Positions 43,118 through 55,700 of a stretch of 64,000 nucleotides of DNA are shown in pieces. A model generated the notes under the pieces. That model saw only the letters and a program-made list of their open reading frames with translations, searched no databases and was not told the DNA's origin. The translations under genes and the position numbers were made by a program. Each line of letters starts with the position of its first letter. Within the stretch, counting starts at the first letter, position 1. Location of the stretch: NCBI RefSeq assembly GCF_900186865.1, contig NZ_LT906480.1:1506001-1570000 (forward strand), in the 5' to 3' direction. Source of the DNA: Stenotrophomonas maltophilia. Its GTDB lineage: Bacteria > Pseudomonadota > Gammaproteobacteria > Xanthomonadales > Xanthomonadaceae.

Positions 43118-43135
43118 GAGTAAGGAGGCCTACTC
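43118..43135. promoter_or_regulatory. 18-bp operator overlapping the ribosome site of the M15 peptidase gene
   Basis: GAGTAAGGAGGCCTACTC directly abuts the ATG at 43136, and the AAGGAGG ribosome site lies between the two arms. A bound dimer would block both transcription and ribosome access, and the arms could also pair in RNA to hide the ribosome site. Confidence 0.75.
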
Positions 43136-43918
43136 ATGTTTCAACGCTTGTTGCTCGCGCTCGCATTGGTCAGCGCCCCCATCTTGGTCCACGCTCACGT
43201 GCCAGCCACCGATTCCGTTGAGGTCCACGGGAAGAAGCCAGGGTTTTTCAAACGCCTGTTCCACCGCCACAAGGACGCCCCGCAGTGGGACGGTGTCCAG
43301 CCCGAGCTTCGCTCAACACTGGAACGGATCGCTTTGCAAATGAAGGGCGAGGGCTACGACCTGCGCCTGATGGAGGGTTACCGCTCTGAACAGCGCCAGG
43401 CTGCGTTGCTCGCCAGCCAGAAGGGCGTGACCCAAGTAGGGCCTGGCAGCAGCTGCCACAACCACGGCTGGGCGGCGGATATGGTCATCTACAAGCGCGG
43501 GCGCCCTTCTTGGGACCTGAGGGACGAGCAGGTGCGGCAGGGCTACCAGCGCTTCGGTGAGCTGGCCCAGCAGGCGGGTTTGAGGTGGGGTGGCGCTTGG
43601 AAGAGATTCCAGGACATGCCCCACGTCGAGATGCGCAGCGAGTGCCTGGTGGCGATCCGGTCCTACCGCGCCGGCCAGCCCATGTTGGTGGCCGAGGTGG
43701 TGCCCGAACCGGTGGTCCCCTTGGCGCCGATGTGGCCCGGGCTGATGCCGCTGGCGATCACGCCGGCCACGCCCTGCGAGGGCTGGATGTGCGCCCGGCG
43801 GTGGGACTGGAGCCTGTCCGTGGCGAGCGCCCCGATGGGGGGATTGGTGGGCGTGCAAAGCACGCGGTCGGAAGCGTCGTTTCAGTGCCCGGCAAGCGAC
43901 GTTTTTTGGCCGTCATAG
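43136..43918 (+). CDS. M15-family peptidoglycan peptidase (VanY/endolysin type)
   Basis: 260 residues. Signal peptide MFQRLLLALALVSAPILVHAH, then a zinc peptidase core: GYRSEQRQAALLAS, the metal motif S106-x-H108-x-x-G-x-A-x-D115 in SCHNHGWAADMV, and PHVE with H163 and E165. These are the zinc ligands and the catalytic acid of M15 L-Ala-D-Glu/D-Ala peptidases. The C-terminal 80 residues are proline-rich with cysteines. Conjugative elements encode wall hydrolases to open a path for the transfer channel, so a transfer role is inferred. Strong operator control at 43118. Confidence 0.85.
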   Translation: MFQRLLLALALVSAPILVHAHVPATDSVEVHGKKPGFFKRLFHRHKDAPQWDGVQPELRSTLERIALQMKGEGYDLRLMEGYRSEQRQAALLASQKGVTQVGPGSSCHNHGWAADMVIYKRGRPSWDLRDEQVRQGYQRFGELAQQAGLRWGGAWKRFQDMPHVEMRSECLVAIRSYRAGQPMLVAEVVPEPVVPLAPMWPGLMPLAITPATPCEGWMCARRWDWSLSVASAPMGGLVGVQSTRSEASFQCPASDVFWPS

Positions 43919-44289
43919 CGCATGAGTGGCTTCCTCCGCTCATGGCTCCGAGGCTGCCGCAGTCGGCATTAGGGGCTGCGCAAAAAGTCTTTCAATAGGG
44001 GGTTGCGTAGGTCGCCAAAGGGTAGCCAAATCCACGAACGATCCGATGAGGCTCTGGCAATCTGTTGTAAATCAATAAATTGATTCTGCCAAAGAGTCGC
44101 ACGCCGCTACTGCTTCATCAGCGGGGTGTGCTCGGCGGACTTGTCTTTGGACATGGGACTCGTGGATCAGGGCGTCCGGCCGCGCCGGGCGGCAGCGGCA
44201 GCGGAGCGGGTACAGGGCCGTCCATGGTAACTGCTGGGGCCGGTGGGCGCCGCTGCGGTTGGTGGGCATTGCCCGTGCGGGGCACACAG
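43919..44289. other. Non-coding gap at the probable right edge of the mobile element
   Basis: 371 bases without a supported gene. It contains AATCAATAAATTGATT (44070-44085), an AT-rich inverted repeat, and a drop in GC. Base composition and gene content change from the element to the CDI locus across it, so it is the likely right border; I did not see a matching direct repeat at the left. Confidence 0.45.
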
Positions 44290-44682
44290 TCAGGCCGGAA
44301 CCAGGGTGATCTGCCGGTGGCTTGCGAAGATCTCCATTACGATCTCGAAGTAGGTCTGGCCCAGGCCTCGTTGCAGGGCGTCCAGCTGGAGCGCAATGGT
44401 CCGCGTATTGAAGGTGCCCGGGGCTTCCAGCTTGGACTGGAGCCACTGACATGTGGTAGTTCGTCCCAGTGCGGCGCGGCTGTGCTCGATATCACCCCAG
44501 ATCACCGTGGCCCGGTCGTGGCCGGCCAACACCCCATAGCCGCCATGCAGCAGGTCATCCAGGGCGTCCAGGCTTGGCCCGAGCTGCCAGTTCTCGCCGG
44601 CCATGAACACGCGGTTGATCTCCGCGTACAGGCTGGGGATGTCATTGATGGCGGCGCCTTCAATCTGTAGGACGATGGTCAT
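44290..44682 (-). CDS. Barstar-family RNase inhibitor
   Basis: 130 residues. The barstar core is visible in SLYAEINRVFMAGENWQLGPSLDALDDLLHGGYGVLAGHDRATVIWGDIEHSRAALG: the helix followed by LDALDDLL, then the inhibitor strand. Barstar proteins neutralise secreted guanyl-specific RNases. No barnase-like gene follows on this strand within the window, so it is either a lone antitoxin or an immunity gene whose toxin is elsewhere. It is divergent from cdiB. Confidence 0.8.
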   Translation of the reverse strand: MTIVLQIEGAAINDIPSLYAEINRVFMAGENWQLGPSLDALDDLLHGGYGVLAGHDRATVIWGDIEHSRAALGRTTTCQWLQSKLEAPGTFNTRTIALQLDALQRGLGQTYFEIVMEIFASHRQITLVPA

Positions 44683-44980
44683 GCGGCGACTGTAGCGTCA
44701 GCAGGCGAAAGCTGGCGTGCTGTAGGACCAGGGTTCGCACCATGGCCCGAACGCGCAGCGTCCCGGGCGTTTGCGGTGTGTTGCCCCGCAGTCGACTGAA
44801 TTTGCAATCTTTCCTATAGAAGTTTCTGAGGCGGCCGATACCCTTTGCGCCTTTCTGCGCTTCGCGTAGCGGCGTGCTGTCGCCTGTGCGTCGGCAGACC
44901 CGAATCAAGCCGGCACGTCGATGCATTGTCCTTTTCCGGACAGAGCGCCTGACGGCCTGCATCAATATCAGGAAAACACT

Positions 44981-46724
44981 GTGCGGTCAGGGAAGAAGCA
45001 GGCACGACAGGCGTGCCGTGGTGGTGGGTGGGTGGTGTTGCTTGGCATGACCTTCGGTGTTGCCGCCCAGCAGACCGGTGATCCAGCCGCGCAGGAACTG
45101 CTGAGGCAAAAGGAACGCGAACGCGTGCTGCGCGAGCAGCAGGAACAACGCCCCGACGTCCGCCTGGAGCAGAACGCGCAGAAGGAGGGCGACCGCCTGC
45201 CGGCGCAGGAGCGCCCCTGCGTGCGCATCGATCGCATCGTGCTGGAAGGCGAGGACAGCCAGCGCTTCGGCTGGGCACTGGCGGCTGCCGACCCGGTCGA
45301 CGATCCGGCCACAGGCCGTTGCCTGGGGACCGAAGGCATCAACGTGGTGATGAAGCGCGTGCAGAACGCGATCATCGCCCGCGGCTATGTCACCACGCGG
45401 GTGCTGTCGGCACCGCAGGACCTCAACCAGGGCACGCTGACGTTGTCGGTGGTGCCAGGCCGGTTCCGCGAGGCCGTGTTCTCCGACCCGCAGGGACGGC
45501 ATCCGGCCCTCGCCAATGCACTGCCGATCCGCAGCGGCGGCCTGCTCAACCTGCGCGACATCGAGCAAGGGGCTGGAGAACCTGCAGCGCGTGCCCACCG
45601 TCAGCGCCGACATCAAGATCGCGCCGGCCGACGGCGAGGGCGCGGCGCCAGGCCAGAGCGACCTGCAGATCGACTGGACGCAGCGCTCACCGGTGCGCGC
45701 CAGCGTCACCCTGGACGATGCCGGCAGCCGCGGCACCGGCAAGCTGCAGGCCAATGCCACGCTGTCATTGGACAATCCGCTGGGCCTGAACGAGCTGTTC
45801 TACATCAGCGCCGGCCGTGGCGTGTTCAATGGCCGAGGCAAGGACACCAACAGCTGGACCGCGCACTACGACGTGCCCTACGGGTATTGGCTGTTCGGTG
45901 CCACCGCCAGCGCTTTCGACTACAGCCAGAACGTGGTGGGTGCCTTTGAAAGCTATGACTACAGCGGCCGCAGCCAAAACGCCGAAGCGCGGGTAGACCG
46001 GCTGTTGCTGCGCAATGCCAAGGTCAAGTTCAGCGCCTACGCGCGCGGCTGGCAGCGAGAGTCGAAGAACTACATCGACGATACCGAGATCGAAGTACAG
46101 CGCCGCCGCACCGCGGGCTGGGAACTGGGCCTGACCCACAAGCAGTTCATCGGCAACGCCACGCTCGATGCCAGCGTGGCCTACCGGCGTGGCACGGGGG
46201 CCTTCCACGCCTTGCGCTCGCCAGAAGAGATGGCGCAGCAGTGGGATCCGACGCTGCCGCTGGAAGGGACCTCGCGGATGAAGCTGATCACCGCCGACGC
46301 GCAGTTCAGCGTGCCGTTCCAGCTGGGCAGGCAGCGCCTGCGCTACACCGCCGCATGGCGGGCGCAGTGGAACCGCACGCCGCTCTCGCCACAGGACCGC
46401 TTCGCCATCGGCGGCCGCTATACCGTGCGCGGTTTCGATGGTGAAAGCTCGCTCAGCGGTGAGCGCGGCTGGTCGCTGCGCAACGATCTTTCGCTGGGCA
46501 TCGGCGGTGGCCAGGAGTTCTACGTCGCCGCCGACTACGGCCGCATCGGCGGCCCATCCGCGCAGTGGCAGTCCGGCCGTGACCTGGCGGGCATGGCGCT
46601 GGGCCTGCGCGGCGGCTGGCAGCAGCTTTCCTGGGATGGCTTCGTCGGTTCGGCACTGCACAAGCCCGCCCATTTCCCCACCGACTACACCACATTCGGC
46701 TTCAGCCTGGCCTGGCGCTACTGA
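44981..46724 (+). pseudogene. cdiB: cdiB: two-partner secretion outer-membrane transporter, frameshifted
   Basis: About 580 residues when read across one frameshift. The upstream phase encodes a signal peptide (VRSGKKQARQACRGGGWVVLLGMTFGVAAQ, GTG at 44981) and POTRA domains (CVRIDRIVLEGEDSQRFGW, GTLTLSVVPGRFREAVF) up to RDIEQG. The downstream phase continues with GLENLQRVPTVSADIKIAP and the FhaC/ShlB barrel to FGFSLAWRY. The phases meet at 45563-45578, where GAGCAAGGGGCTGGAG appears to have one extra base. CdiB exports CdiA; if real, this break silences the system, but a single extra G in a short run could be a sequencing or assembly error. Confidence 0.85.
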
Positions 46725-46745
46725 TCTGCCACAAGGACACGTGAC

Positions 46746-49700
46746 ATGAACACTATCTATCGTCTGGTTTTCAACCGCGCGCTGCGCGTCTGGCAGGTGG
46801 CGTCGGAGCTGGTGAAGGGTGGCGGTGGCCTGGTCGGCCATGTGCCGGGCCGGCAGAGCGCCGCGCTGTCGCCGCTGGGCTTCGCACTGATGTGCTCACT
46901 GGGCTGGGTCAGCATGGTAACCCCTGCACTGGCGCAGTCCGATGCGCGCATCATTTCCGATCCCAATGCGCCGGGCCGTGAACGGCCGACGATGGTGACG
47001 GCCCCCAATGGTGTGCCGATGGTGAACATCACCACGCCGTCGGCGGCGGGTGTGTCGCGCAACCGCTATTCGCAGTTCGATGTCGGACGCGAGGGCGTCA
47101 TCCTCAACAACGCCCGCGGCCAGGTGCAGACGCAGCTGGGGGGCTGGGTGCAGGGCAATCCGTGGCTTGCCACCGGCAGTGCGCGGGTCATCCTCAATGA
47201 AGTGAACGGTCCGGCCAGCCGGCTCAACGGCTACGTGGAAGTGGCCGGGCAGCGCGCCGAGGTGATCATCGCCAACCCGGCCGGCATCCAGGTCAACGGC
47301 GGCGGCTTCCTCAACGCCAGCCGCGTGACCCTGACCACCGGCACGCCGATGTTCACGGGTGCTGGGGCACTGGAGGGCTACCGCGTCACCGGTGGTGCGA
47401 TCCAGATCGATGGAGAGGGTCTGGACACCAGCCGCGCTGACTACACCGACCTGATCACCCGGTCACTGAAGGTCAACGCCGGCATCTGGGCCAACCAGTT
47501 GCAGGCCACGCTGGGCAACACCGTGGTCAATGCCGACCACAGCCAGGCCAGCCTGATCCCGGCCAACGGCGAGGCACCGACCTTCGCGCTGGACGTGGGC
47601 GCTCTCGGCGGCATGTTCGCCAACAAGATCTGGCTGGTCGGCAACGAGCACGGTGTGGGCGTGCGCAATGCCGGCAGCATCGGCGCGCAGGTCGGTGAGC
47701 TGGTGGTGACGGTGGACGGCCGCCTGGAAAACACCGGCGCACTGCAGTCGCTGCAGAACGTGCGCTTGCAGGTGCACGGTGATCTTGCAAATGCCGGCAC
47801 CATCGCCGCCACGCGCGAGGTTGCGATCACCACCGGCGGCACGCTGGACAACAGCGGCGGCAAGCTCAACGCACAGCGCCTGCAGGTCGAGGCGCAGGGC
47901 CTGCGCAACCATGGCGGCACCATTGAACAGACTGGTGTGCAGGCGCTGGCGCTCAAGGCCGAAGCGGCCCGCAACCGCAGCAACGGTCTGCTGGGTGCGC
48001 TGGATGCCGTCGCGTCCGGTGGCAACGGCGGTGGCCCAGGGGGCGGCACGTCGCCGGGCAGCGGCGGAGGAACGCCGGGAACCGGCGGCGGCTCGACCGG
48101 CACGCCGACCTCGCCAGTGGTACCGATGGCCGAGGGCCTGATCGCCATCGCCGGCATGCTGGACAATGACGGCGGCAGCATCGCCAATGGTGGTGCGGTA
48201 TCGCTCGTCGCACGTGCCGGACTCGACAACAGCGGCGGTCGCCTGGGAGTGAGCGCGCTGCAGGCTGGGGGCGAGCTGCGCAATGATGGCGGCACGCTGC
48301 AGGTGCATGGCGATGCCGCGTTGCATGTGGGCCTGTTGTCGAACCAGAAGGGTGCGCTGAGCGTAGCCGGCGGCCTGCGGCTGGATGCGCAGTCGCTCGA
48401 CAACCGCGGGGGTGAACTGCGGCACGCCGGCAAGGCGGCATCGTCGTGGACGGTGCAGGGTCTGTTCAACAATGACGGCGGCCTGCTGGCCACCAACGCC
48501 GCGCAGTTGGCGCTGCAAGCAGGCCAGGTCGGCAATGCCGATGGCCGCATTGAACATGCCGGTGAGGGTGGCCTCACGCTGGACACGGGTGACTGGGCTG
48601 GTCCCGGTGGACGGCTGAGCACGGTGGGGCGCCTGCACTGGACGACTGGCAGCGCCGACCTGCGCAACGGTGCGCTCAGTGCGGCGGGATTCGACATCGT
48701 GGCTGGCATGCTGGACAACCGCGGCGGCAGCCTGCTGTCGCTCGGAACCGGTGCCAGTTCGGTGAAGGCGTCGAACCTGGACAACGGCGCAGGTGGCACG
48801 TTGGCCGGCAACGGCGACCTGATAGTGGCCGCGACCACGCTGGACAACAGCAAGGGCCTGGTGCAGCAGGCTGGCACTGGGAGCTTGAACGTGCAGGCCG
48901 ATACGCTGCATGGCAGCGAGGGGCGCCTGCTCAGCAACGGTGCACTGGTGCTGTCCGGCGGCGAGCTGGATGTGAGCGGCGGTACGACGTCGGCGCAGAG
49001 TGTGCAGATCCACGCCGATGTGCTGCGCAACCGCCAGGGCCAGATCGTCTCGCAGGGTATCTCGGAGCTGGCACTGGACGTGCGCGAGGCGCTCGACAAC
49101 CAGGGCGGCCAGATCGTCGGCAACGGCGGCCTGCGCATCGACGCCGGTCGCATCGACAACCAGAAGGGCACGCTGCAGTCGGCCGGAACGCAGGGCGTGG
49201 CGCTGACGGTGCGCGACACGCTGGATAACAGCGGCGGCGGCATCTCCGGCAATGGCCAGGTGCAGCTGCAGGTTGGCAGCCTGGTCAACCAGGGCGGCAA
49301 GGTGCTGGCGGCAGGCAGCGGCGCGCTGCAGGTGCAGGCCCGAGAGCGCTTGGACAACAGCAACGGCGGCCGCCTGGCCGGTACCGGTGATCTGCGGCTG
49401 CAGGCGGCAAGCCTGGACAACCGCAGCGGTGCAATCGAACACGCCGGCGACGGTACGTTGCAGATCCGCGCCGACAGCCTGCAGGGTGCGGGCGGCCGCG
49501 TCCTCAGCCAGTCGGCGCTGGAACTTGAGGGCGGCGACCTGCTGCTGGGGGCCGGCAGCACTACCCAGGCAGAGCGCATTGCCATCGATGCGCAGCGCTT
49601 GGACAACACCGGCGGCAACCTCAGCGCGACCGGCAACGACGCGCTGCGGCTGCACGTGGCGCAGGGCGTGGACAACAGTGGCGGCACGATCGCCGGCAAC

Positions 49701-52700
49701 GGGGCACTGGATGTGCAGGCCGGTGAACTGATCAACCGCACGGGCACGCTCAGCGGCGCCGGAACGGCCGACAGCACGTTGCAGATCGTCGGTGCGCTGG
49801 ACAATCACGAAGGCACGATCGCCAGCAACGCCAACCGCCTGACGATCGCCGCCGCACGGCTGGACAACAGTGGCGGCAGTATCCGCCAGGCCGGCAACCA
49901 GGGCCTGGACATCACCACCGGCCGCCTGGACGGCAGCAAGGGCACGCTGGTCTCCTCGGCCACACTGACCTTGCGCGCCGACGACATGGATCATCGTGAC
50001 GCGACGCTGGGCGCCGATCGCCTCGACCTGGAGGCCACCACGCTCGACAACGCCGGTGGCCGCATTATTGCCAGCGGCGAAGGCGCCAGTCGCGTCAAGG
50101 CGACGGCGCTGGGCAATGCCGGTGGCACGCTGGCCAGCAATGGCGACCTGACCCTGCTGGCCCGGACGCTGGACAACAGTGCAGGCAGGATCCAGCACGC
50201 CGGCAGTGGCCAGCTGCAGGTCTCGGCGCAGGCCCTGCTGGGCAAGGGCGGCAGCATGCTCAGCAACGGCAGCTTCGTGCTGGATGGCGCCTCGCTCGAT
50301 CTGAGTGGAGCGACCACCTCGGCGCGTCGCGTCGCCATCAGCGCCGGCACCCTGACCACCGCCGGTGGCACGCTCACCGCAACCGGTGAAGATGCGCTGC
50401 GCCTGCGCGTACAGGGTATGCTGGACAATCGCGGCGGTTCACTCGCCAGCAATGGCGCGCTGGATGTCATCGCGCAGCAGCTGAACAATGCGCAGGGCAC
50501 GCTGCAGGGCGCAGGCACCGGGCACTCCACGCTGGCGATCGGCCAGGCGCTGGACAACCAGAAGGGCCGGATCCTGCTCGGCGGTGCCGGCACAGTCACC
50601 GCGGCCAGCCTTGGTAACCAGGGTGGCACAGTGCACGCGGGCGGCAGCACGCTGGTGCTGGGCGTTGACGGTCGTCTCGACAATGGCGAACAGGGCCTGC
50701 TGTCCAGCACCGGCACGGTGACCCTGGACGCCGGCAGTCTCGACAACCGCCACGGCGCCCTGGTCGCTGGCAAGGACCTGACGGTGACCACGGCGGCAGG
50801 CGTGGACAACAGCGACGGCGCGATGCAGGCCGCCGAACGGCTGCAGCTGCAGGGTAACGGCCTGGACAACCAGCGGGGCACGCTGCTGGGTGGCCAGCTG
50901 GACATCGATACCCGCGGCCAGCGGCTGGACAACCGCGCCGGCACGCTGGGTACACAGAAGGGCGCGCTGAGTGTGCGCAGTGGCGTTCTGGACAACCAGG
51001 GCGGTCGCGTGCAGTCGGCGGCCGACCTGACCATCAACACGGCTGGGCAGGACATCGACAACCGTTTCACGGCCGGCAGCGGTGGGCTGCTGGCGGCCGG
51101 GAAGCTGCAGCTGGAAGGCGGTGTGCTGGACAACCGTGGCGGCGCAGTCAATGCACAAGGCGATGCGCGTTTGCTGCTGGCCCGCGTCGACAACAGTGCC
51201 GGTGGAACACTTGCCAGCGCTGCGGATCTTTCGCTGCAGGCGGCGAGCCTGGCCAATGCCGGTGGTCGCGTGCAGGCCGGACGCAACCTCGACCTGACCC
51301 TGGACGGGCACCTGGACAACGCCGCCGGCGCGATCGCGGCCGGCCAGCGGTTGACCCTCACGGCCGCCAGCGTGGACAACCGCAACACCCGTGGCGGCGA
51401 CGGCACGCGTGGGCTGCAGGCGGGCCAGCTGCAGTTCGGTGCACAGTGGCTGGACAACAGCCAGGGCCAGGTCGTCACCGATGGCAGTGCGCGGCTGCAG
51501 ATCAACGGCCAGCTGCAGAACACCGGCGGCATGATCAGCACCGGCGGCAACCTGGACAGCCAGGCGGACAACGTCGCCAACAGCGGTGGCCTGCTGCGCG
51601 CTGATGGCAGCCAGACCCTGGTGGCACGTGTGCTCAGCGAAGACGGCCAAGTGCATGCGCAGCGTGACCTCGGCCTTACCCTGCAGCAGGGCATGCGCCA
51701 TCGTGGCGAATGGATCGCCAACGGCACGCTGTCGCTGAACCTGTCCGGCGACCTCGACAACCAGGGTGTCGTGCGCGGTGGCAACCTCGACCTCAACGCC
51801 CAGAACATCACCAACGCAGCCTCGGGTGAGATCTCCAGCCAGGGTACGACCCACCTCAATGCCCGTGGCCAGCTGACCAACCGCGGCCTGATCGATGGCG
51901 CGCTGACGCACCTGGAGGCCGGCGAGATCGACAATCTCGGCACCGGGCGCATCTACGGTGACCACGTGGCGATCTCCACCAGCGTGCTGAAGAACCGCGC
52001 CGAAGAGGCCGGTGGTGCCACCCGCGTCGGCACCGTGGCCGCACGCGAGCGGCTGGACCTGGGTGTGCGCGAACTGCAGAACACCGGCAAGGGCCTGATC
52101 TACAGCGGCGGTGATGCGGCCATCGGTGGCGCGCTCGGCGCCGACCGGATCGCCAGCGGCATTGCCGGGCGGATCGACAACATCAGCTCGGTCATCGATG
52201 TGAGTGGCAACCTGTCCATCGATGCGCAGGTGGTCAACAACATCCGCGAGAATGTGGCGATCGCCCCGACCCAGGTCAAGACCATCGACACTACCGTCAA
52301 CATGATGGTGGCGGCATGGCAGAAGAACTCGAAGAACACCGCAGGCACGGTCAGCGATACCAGCAATTACAAGGCCTGGGAGTTCTATTACATCGCGCCG
52401 GAAGACGTGCTGCAGGACGAGCCCTACATCGCTCCGGACGGCACCCGCCTGGGCAAGGCGGTGGTTCGCCTGACCGCGAACACCTCGCGCTTCTTCTTCG
52501 GCTCTGGTGGATTGGGCTATGACGTGCGCGGTGAGCGCTGGCGCATGGATCCGGTCACCGGTACCGTCACGATCTATTACGTGAGCAAGGGTACCGCCGC
52601 CAATCCGGACCAGGTGCCGGGCGGCGATCCGTTCGACGTGCTGAAGTCGAAGGAGAAGTTCACCTACCAGAACGACCGCCTGACGTTCTCCAGCGCCTAC

Positions 52701-55700
52701 GGTACCTGCAGCACTACCTGCATCCAGTTCATCACCCCGGCGTCGTTGAGCAATCCCGATGCGACCATCGTCGGTCGCCGCCAGCACACGCAGGAACACG
52801 GCCTCAATGAAGAAAAGCGCGTTGCTCACCACGTGGCCCATGAGGACCAGCTGCAGCCCGGTGCCGGTGCCGATGCGGTGATCCGTTCCGGCGGCAACAT
52901 GCGCCTGTCGGTGGACGAGCTGAACAACCGCTACGCGCAGATTGCTGCGGGCGGCAATCTGCAGATCGTCGGTCACGGCGCCGACAGCCGTGTCAGTAAC
53001 GTCGGTCTCGAATTGTTCCGCACGCATACCTTCAACAACACCTCCATCGCCTACGACGGCACCCGAACGCAATGGACCGCCGAGCCCATCTCCGAAAAGA
53101 TCGGCCAGCTGGGGGGCCAGATTACCGCCAACGGCACGTTGAGCATCGATGTCGGTGACCTGAGCAACCTCAACCAGGGGCGCAACGCACCGAACGTGCA
53201 GAACGGTTCGGCCATGGCCAACCTCAACGTGCAGAGGCCCAAGGCGCTGCCGGATGGGTCGGGCCATGGCAGTGCGCAGGGGCCCGGCCAGTCCACCGGC
53301 ACCGGTGCCGAACGCGCGCTGGCACAGGCGGCCGATGCCGCCGGTACCCAGCAGGGCGGCAACGTCGGCGGCGTGAGCGGCAACACCGGCACGTCCGGGC
53401 CGCGCGTAGTCGCGGCCAGTGGCGGATCGCCGGATCGCATCGCGATGGGCGCACCGGACACGCGCGCGCCGAGCGCCAGCCTGTTCAACGTCAATCCCAA
53501 CGGTGGTCACTACCTGGTCGAGACCGATCCGCGCTTTACCGACCACAAGACCTGGCTGAGCTCGGACCACCTGCTGGGCCAGATGGGCTACTCGCCCGAT
53601 ACCGTGCAGAAGCGGCTGGGTGATGGGTACTACGAGCAGAAGATGGTGCGTGAGCAGATCGGCCAGTTGACCGGTCGCCGCTTCCTCGACGGCTACGCCA
53701 GTGACGAGGCGCAGTACCGTGCTCTGCTGGAGGCCGGTGCCACGGTCGCCAGCGAATGGGGCCTGCGGCCCGGCGTGGCGCTGACCGAAGCGCAGATGGC
53801 ACAGCTGACCAGCGACATCGTCTGGCTGGTCGAGCAGACCGTCACCCTGGCCGATGGCAGCACCACCACCGCGCTGGTGCCGCAGGTCTACCTGCGCCTG
53901 CGCCCGGGCGATCTGGACGGGCAGGGTGCACTGCTGGCCGGCGCCAATGTCGACATCAAGCTGGGCAATGGCCTGGTCAACACCGGCAACATCGCCGGCC
54001 GCAAGCTGGTGACCATCGATGCAGGCAACATCGAGCACCTTGGCGGCAGCATTTCCGGCCAGTATGTCGGGCTGTCGTCGGACAAGGACATCCGCGTTGC
54101 CGGTGCCGCCGTGACGGCCACCGATGCGCTGTCGGTCAAGGCCGCGGGCAATGTCACGGTGGCCTCCACGGTGGAGACACAGCGGGGCGGTGGCACCTAC
54201 CAGTACGAGACCAACCGCATTGATCGGGTTGCCGGATTGTATGTGACCAACCCAAGTGGTGATGGTGCATTGTCAGTCGCGGCGGGTGGCGACATCAGCT
54301 TGAAGGCGGCGCAGATCCACAACGCCGGAAAGGAGGGCATCACCCAGCTTGTGGCCGGCGGCAACATCGAGCTCGGAGCGCTGACGCTGGATCAGCGCCA
54401 GGATGCGACTTTCGATGATCGAAACCATCAGCGCGGCAGCCAGACCACCCACGCCGTGTCGTCGGTGCAGGGCGGCGGTGACGTGGTGCTTTCGGCAGGA
54501 AAGGACATCACGCTGGCCGGGGCCCAGGTTAAGGCCGACGGTGGCATGGCGCTGCGGGCCGGCGGGGACATCAACAGCCTGGCGTTGGTGGACAGCAGTA
54601 GTTTCGACAGCGCCGTAGCCAGCAAGCGTAGTTCGCGGCAGGTCACCCGGTCCGACGAGACCGTGCGTGGAAGTCAGTTGCAGGCAAGTGACAACGTTTT
54701 GCTCACCGCAGGCCGCGACGTCAATCTGAACGCCACCCAGGTCGCCAGCTCGGATGGCACGCTCAGCGTGGCGGCCGGTCGCGACCTCAACCTGCTTTCG
54801 GCCAACGAAACGCATGACTTCAGCCTGGACAGCTACGACAAGAAAAAGAAAACCCTGTCGAGCACCACCACCACCCGCCACGCCGAGAGCAACGACAGCT
54901 ACGCCATTGGCACCGGCTTGATGGGCGAGAGCGTGAGCGTCACCGCCGGCCGCGATCTGACCACCGTAGGCGCGGTGGTTGACGCCACCGGCACAGTGGT
55001 CCTCGGTGCGGGCAACAATGTGCTGATCACTTCTGCGGAGGACCATCACAGCAGCGAGTCCAGCGAGAGCAGGAAGAAGTCCGGCTTCACCGGTGGCTTC
55101 TCCAATGGAACCGCTTCGATCGGCTACGGCAGCTCGAAGAACAGCAGCAGTTCTGCCGAGCAGTCGACCACCCAGGTCGGCTCGGCCATCGCCTCACGCG
55201 AAGGCAGCGTGCTGATCAACGCAGGCAACCAGCTGACGATCGCCGCGTCCGACGTGGCAGCAGGCAAGGACCTAACCCTGGTCGGCAAGGACATCAACCT
55301 GATTGCCCGCCAGGACACGGTGGACACCCAGGCCAGCCAGTCGAGCAAGTCCAGCGGGTTCTCGGTGGGCGTCACCTATGACCCGGCCAAGGCGTACCGC
55401 ACCGCACGCGACAACGCCACCGAAGGCATGGCCGACAGCGGCACGATGATGGGCCGGATCACGCGTACCGCTGAAGGTGTCGCGGCCGGCGTGTCGGCGG
55501 CAGTGCTGCCGGCGATCACGGCCGGCAGCCAGCGCTCCAACAGCAACCAGAGCCACTCCACCAGTGACGCGCGGGTCAGCAACCTCAATGCAGGCGGCAA
55601 TCTCTCGCTGATTGCCAACGGCGGCTCGATCACCAGCCAGGGTGCGCAGATGACGGCCGAGGGCAATGCTGTCCTGCTGGCCACCAAGGACATCGTGTTC

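Noticed and set aside
4784..43918. An integrase or attachment sites defining an integrative conjugative element
   Set aside because: No tyrosine or serine recombinase was recognised and I saw no matching direct repeats at the two edges, so I call it plasmid-like or integrative without choosing.
48100..52000. CRISPR-like or tandem DNA repeats
   Set aside because: The periodicity is that of imperfect protein repeats (LDN.GG) in CdiA, without constant repeat and spacer lengths.
47463..54038. Very long minus-strand frames (911 and 1199 residues) over cdiA
   Set aside because: They mirror the regular FHA repeats of cdiA. No ribosome site or domain supports them.
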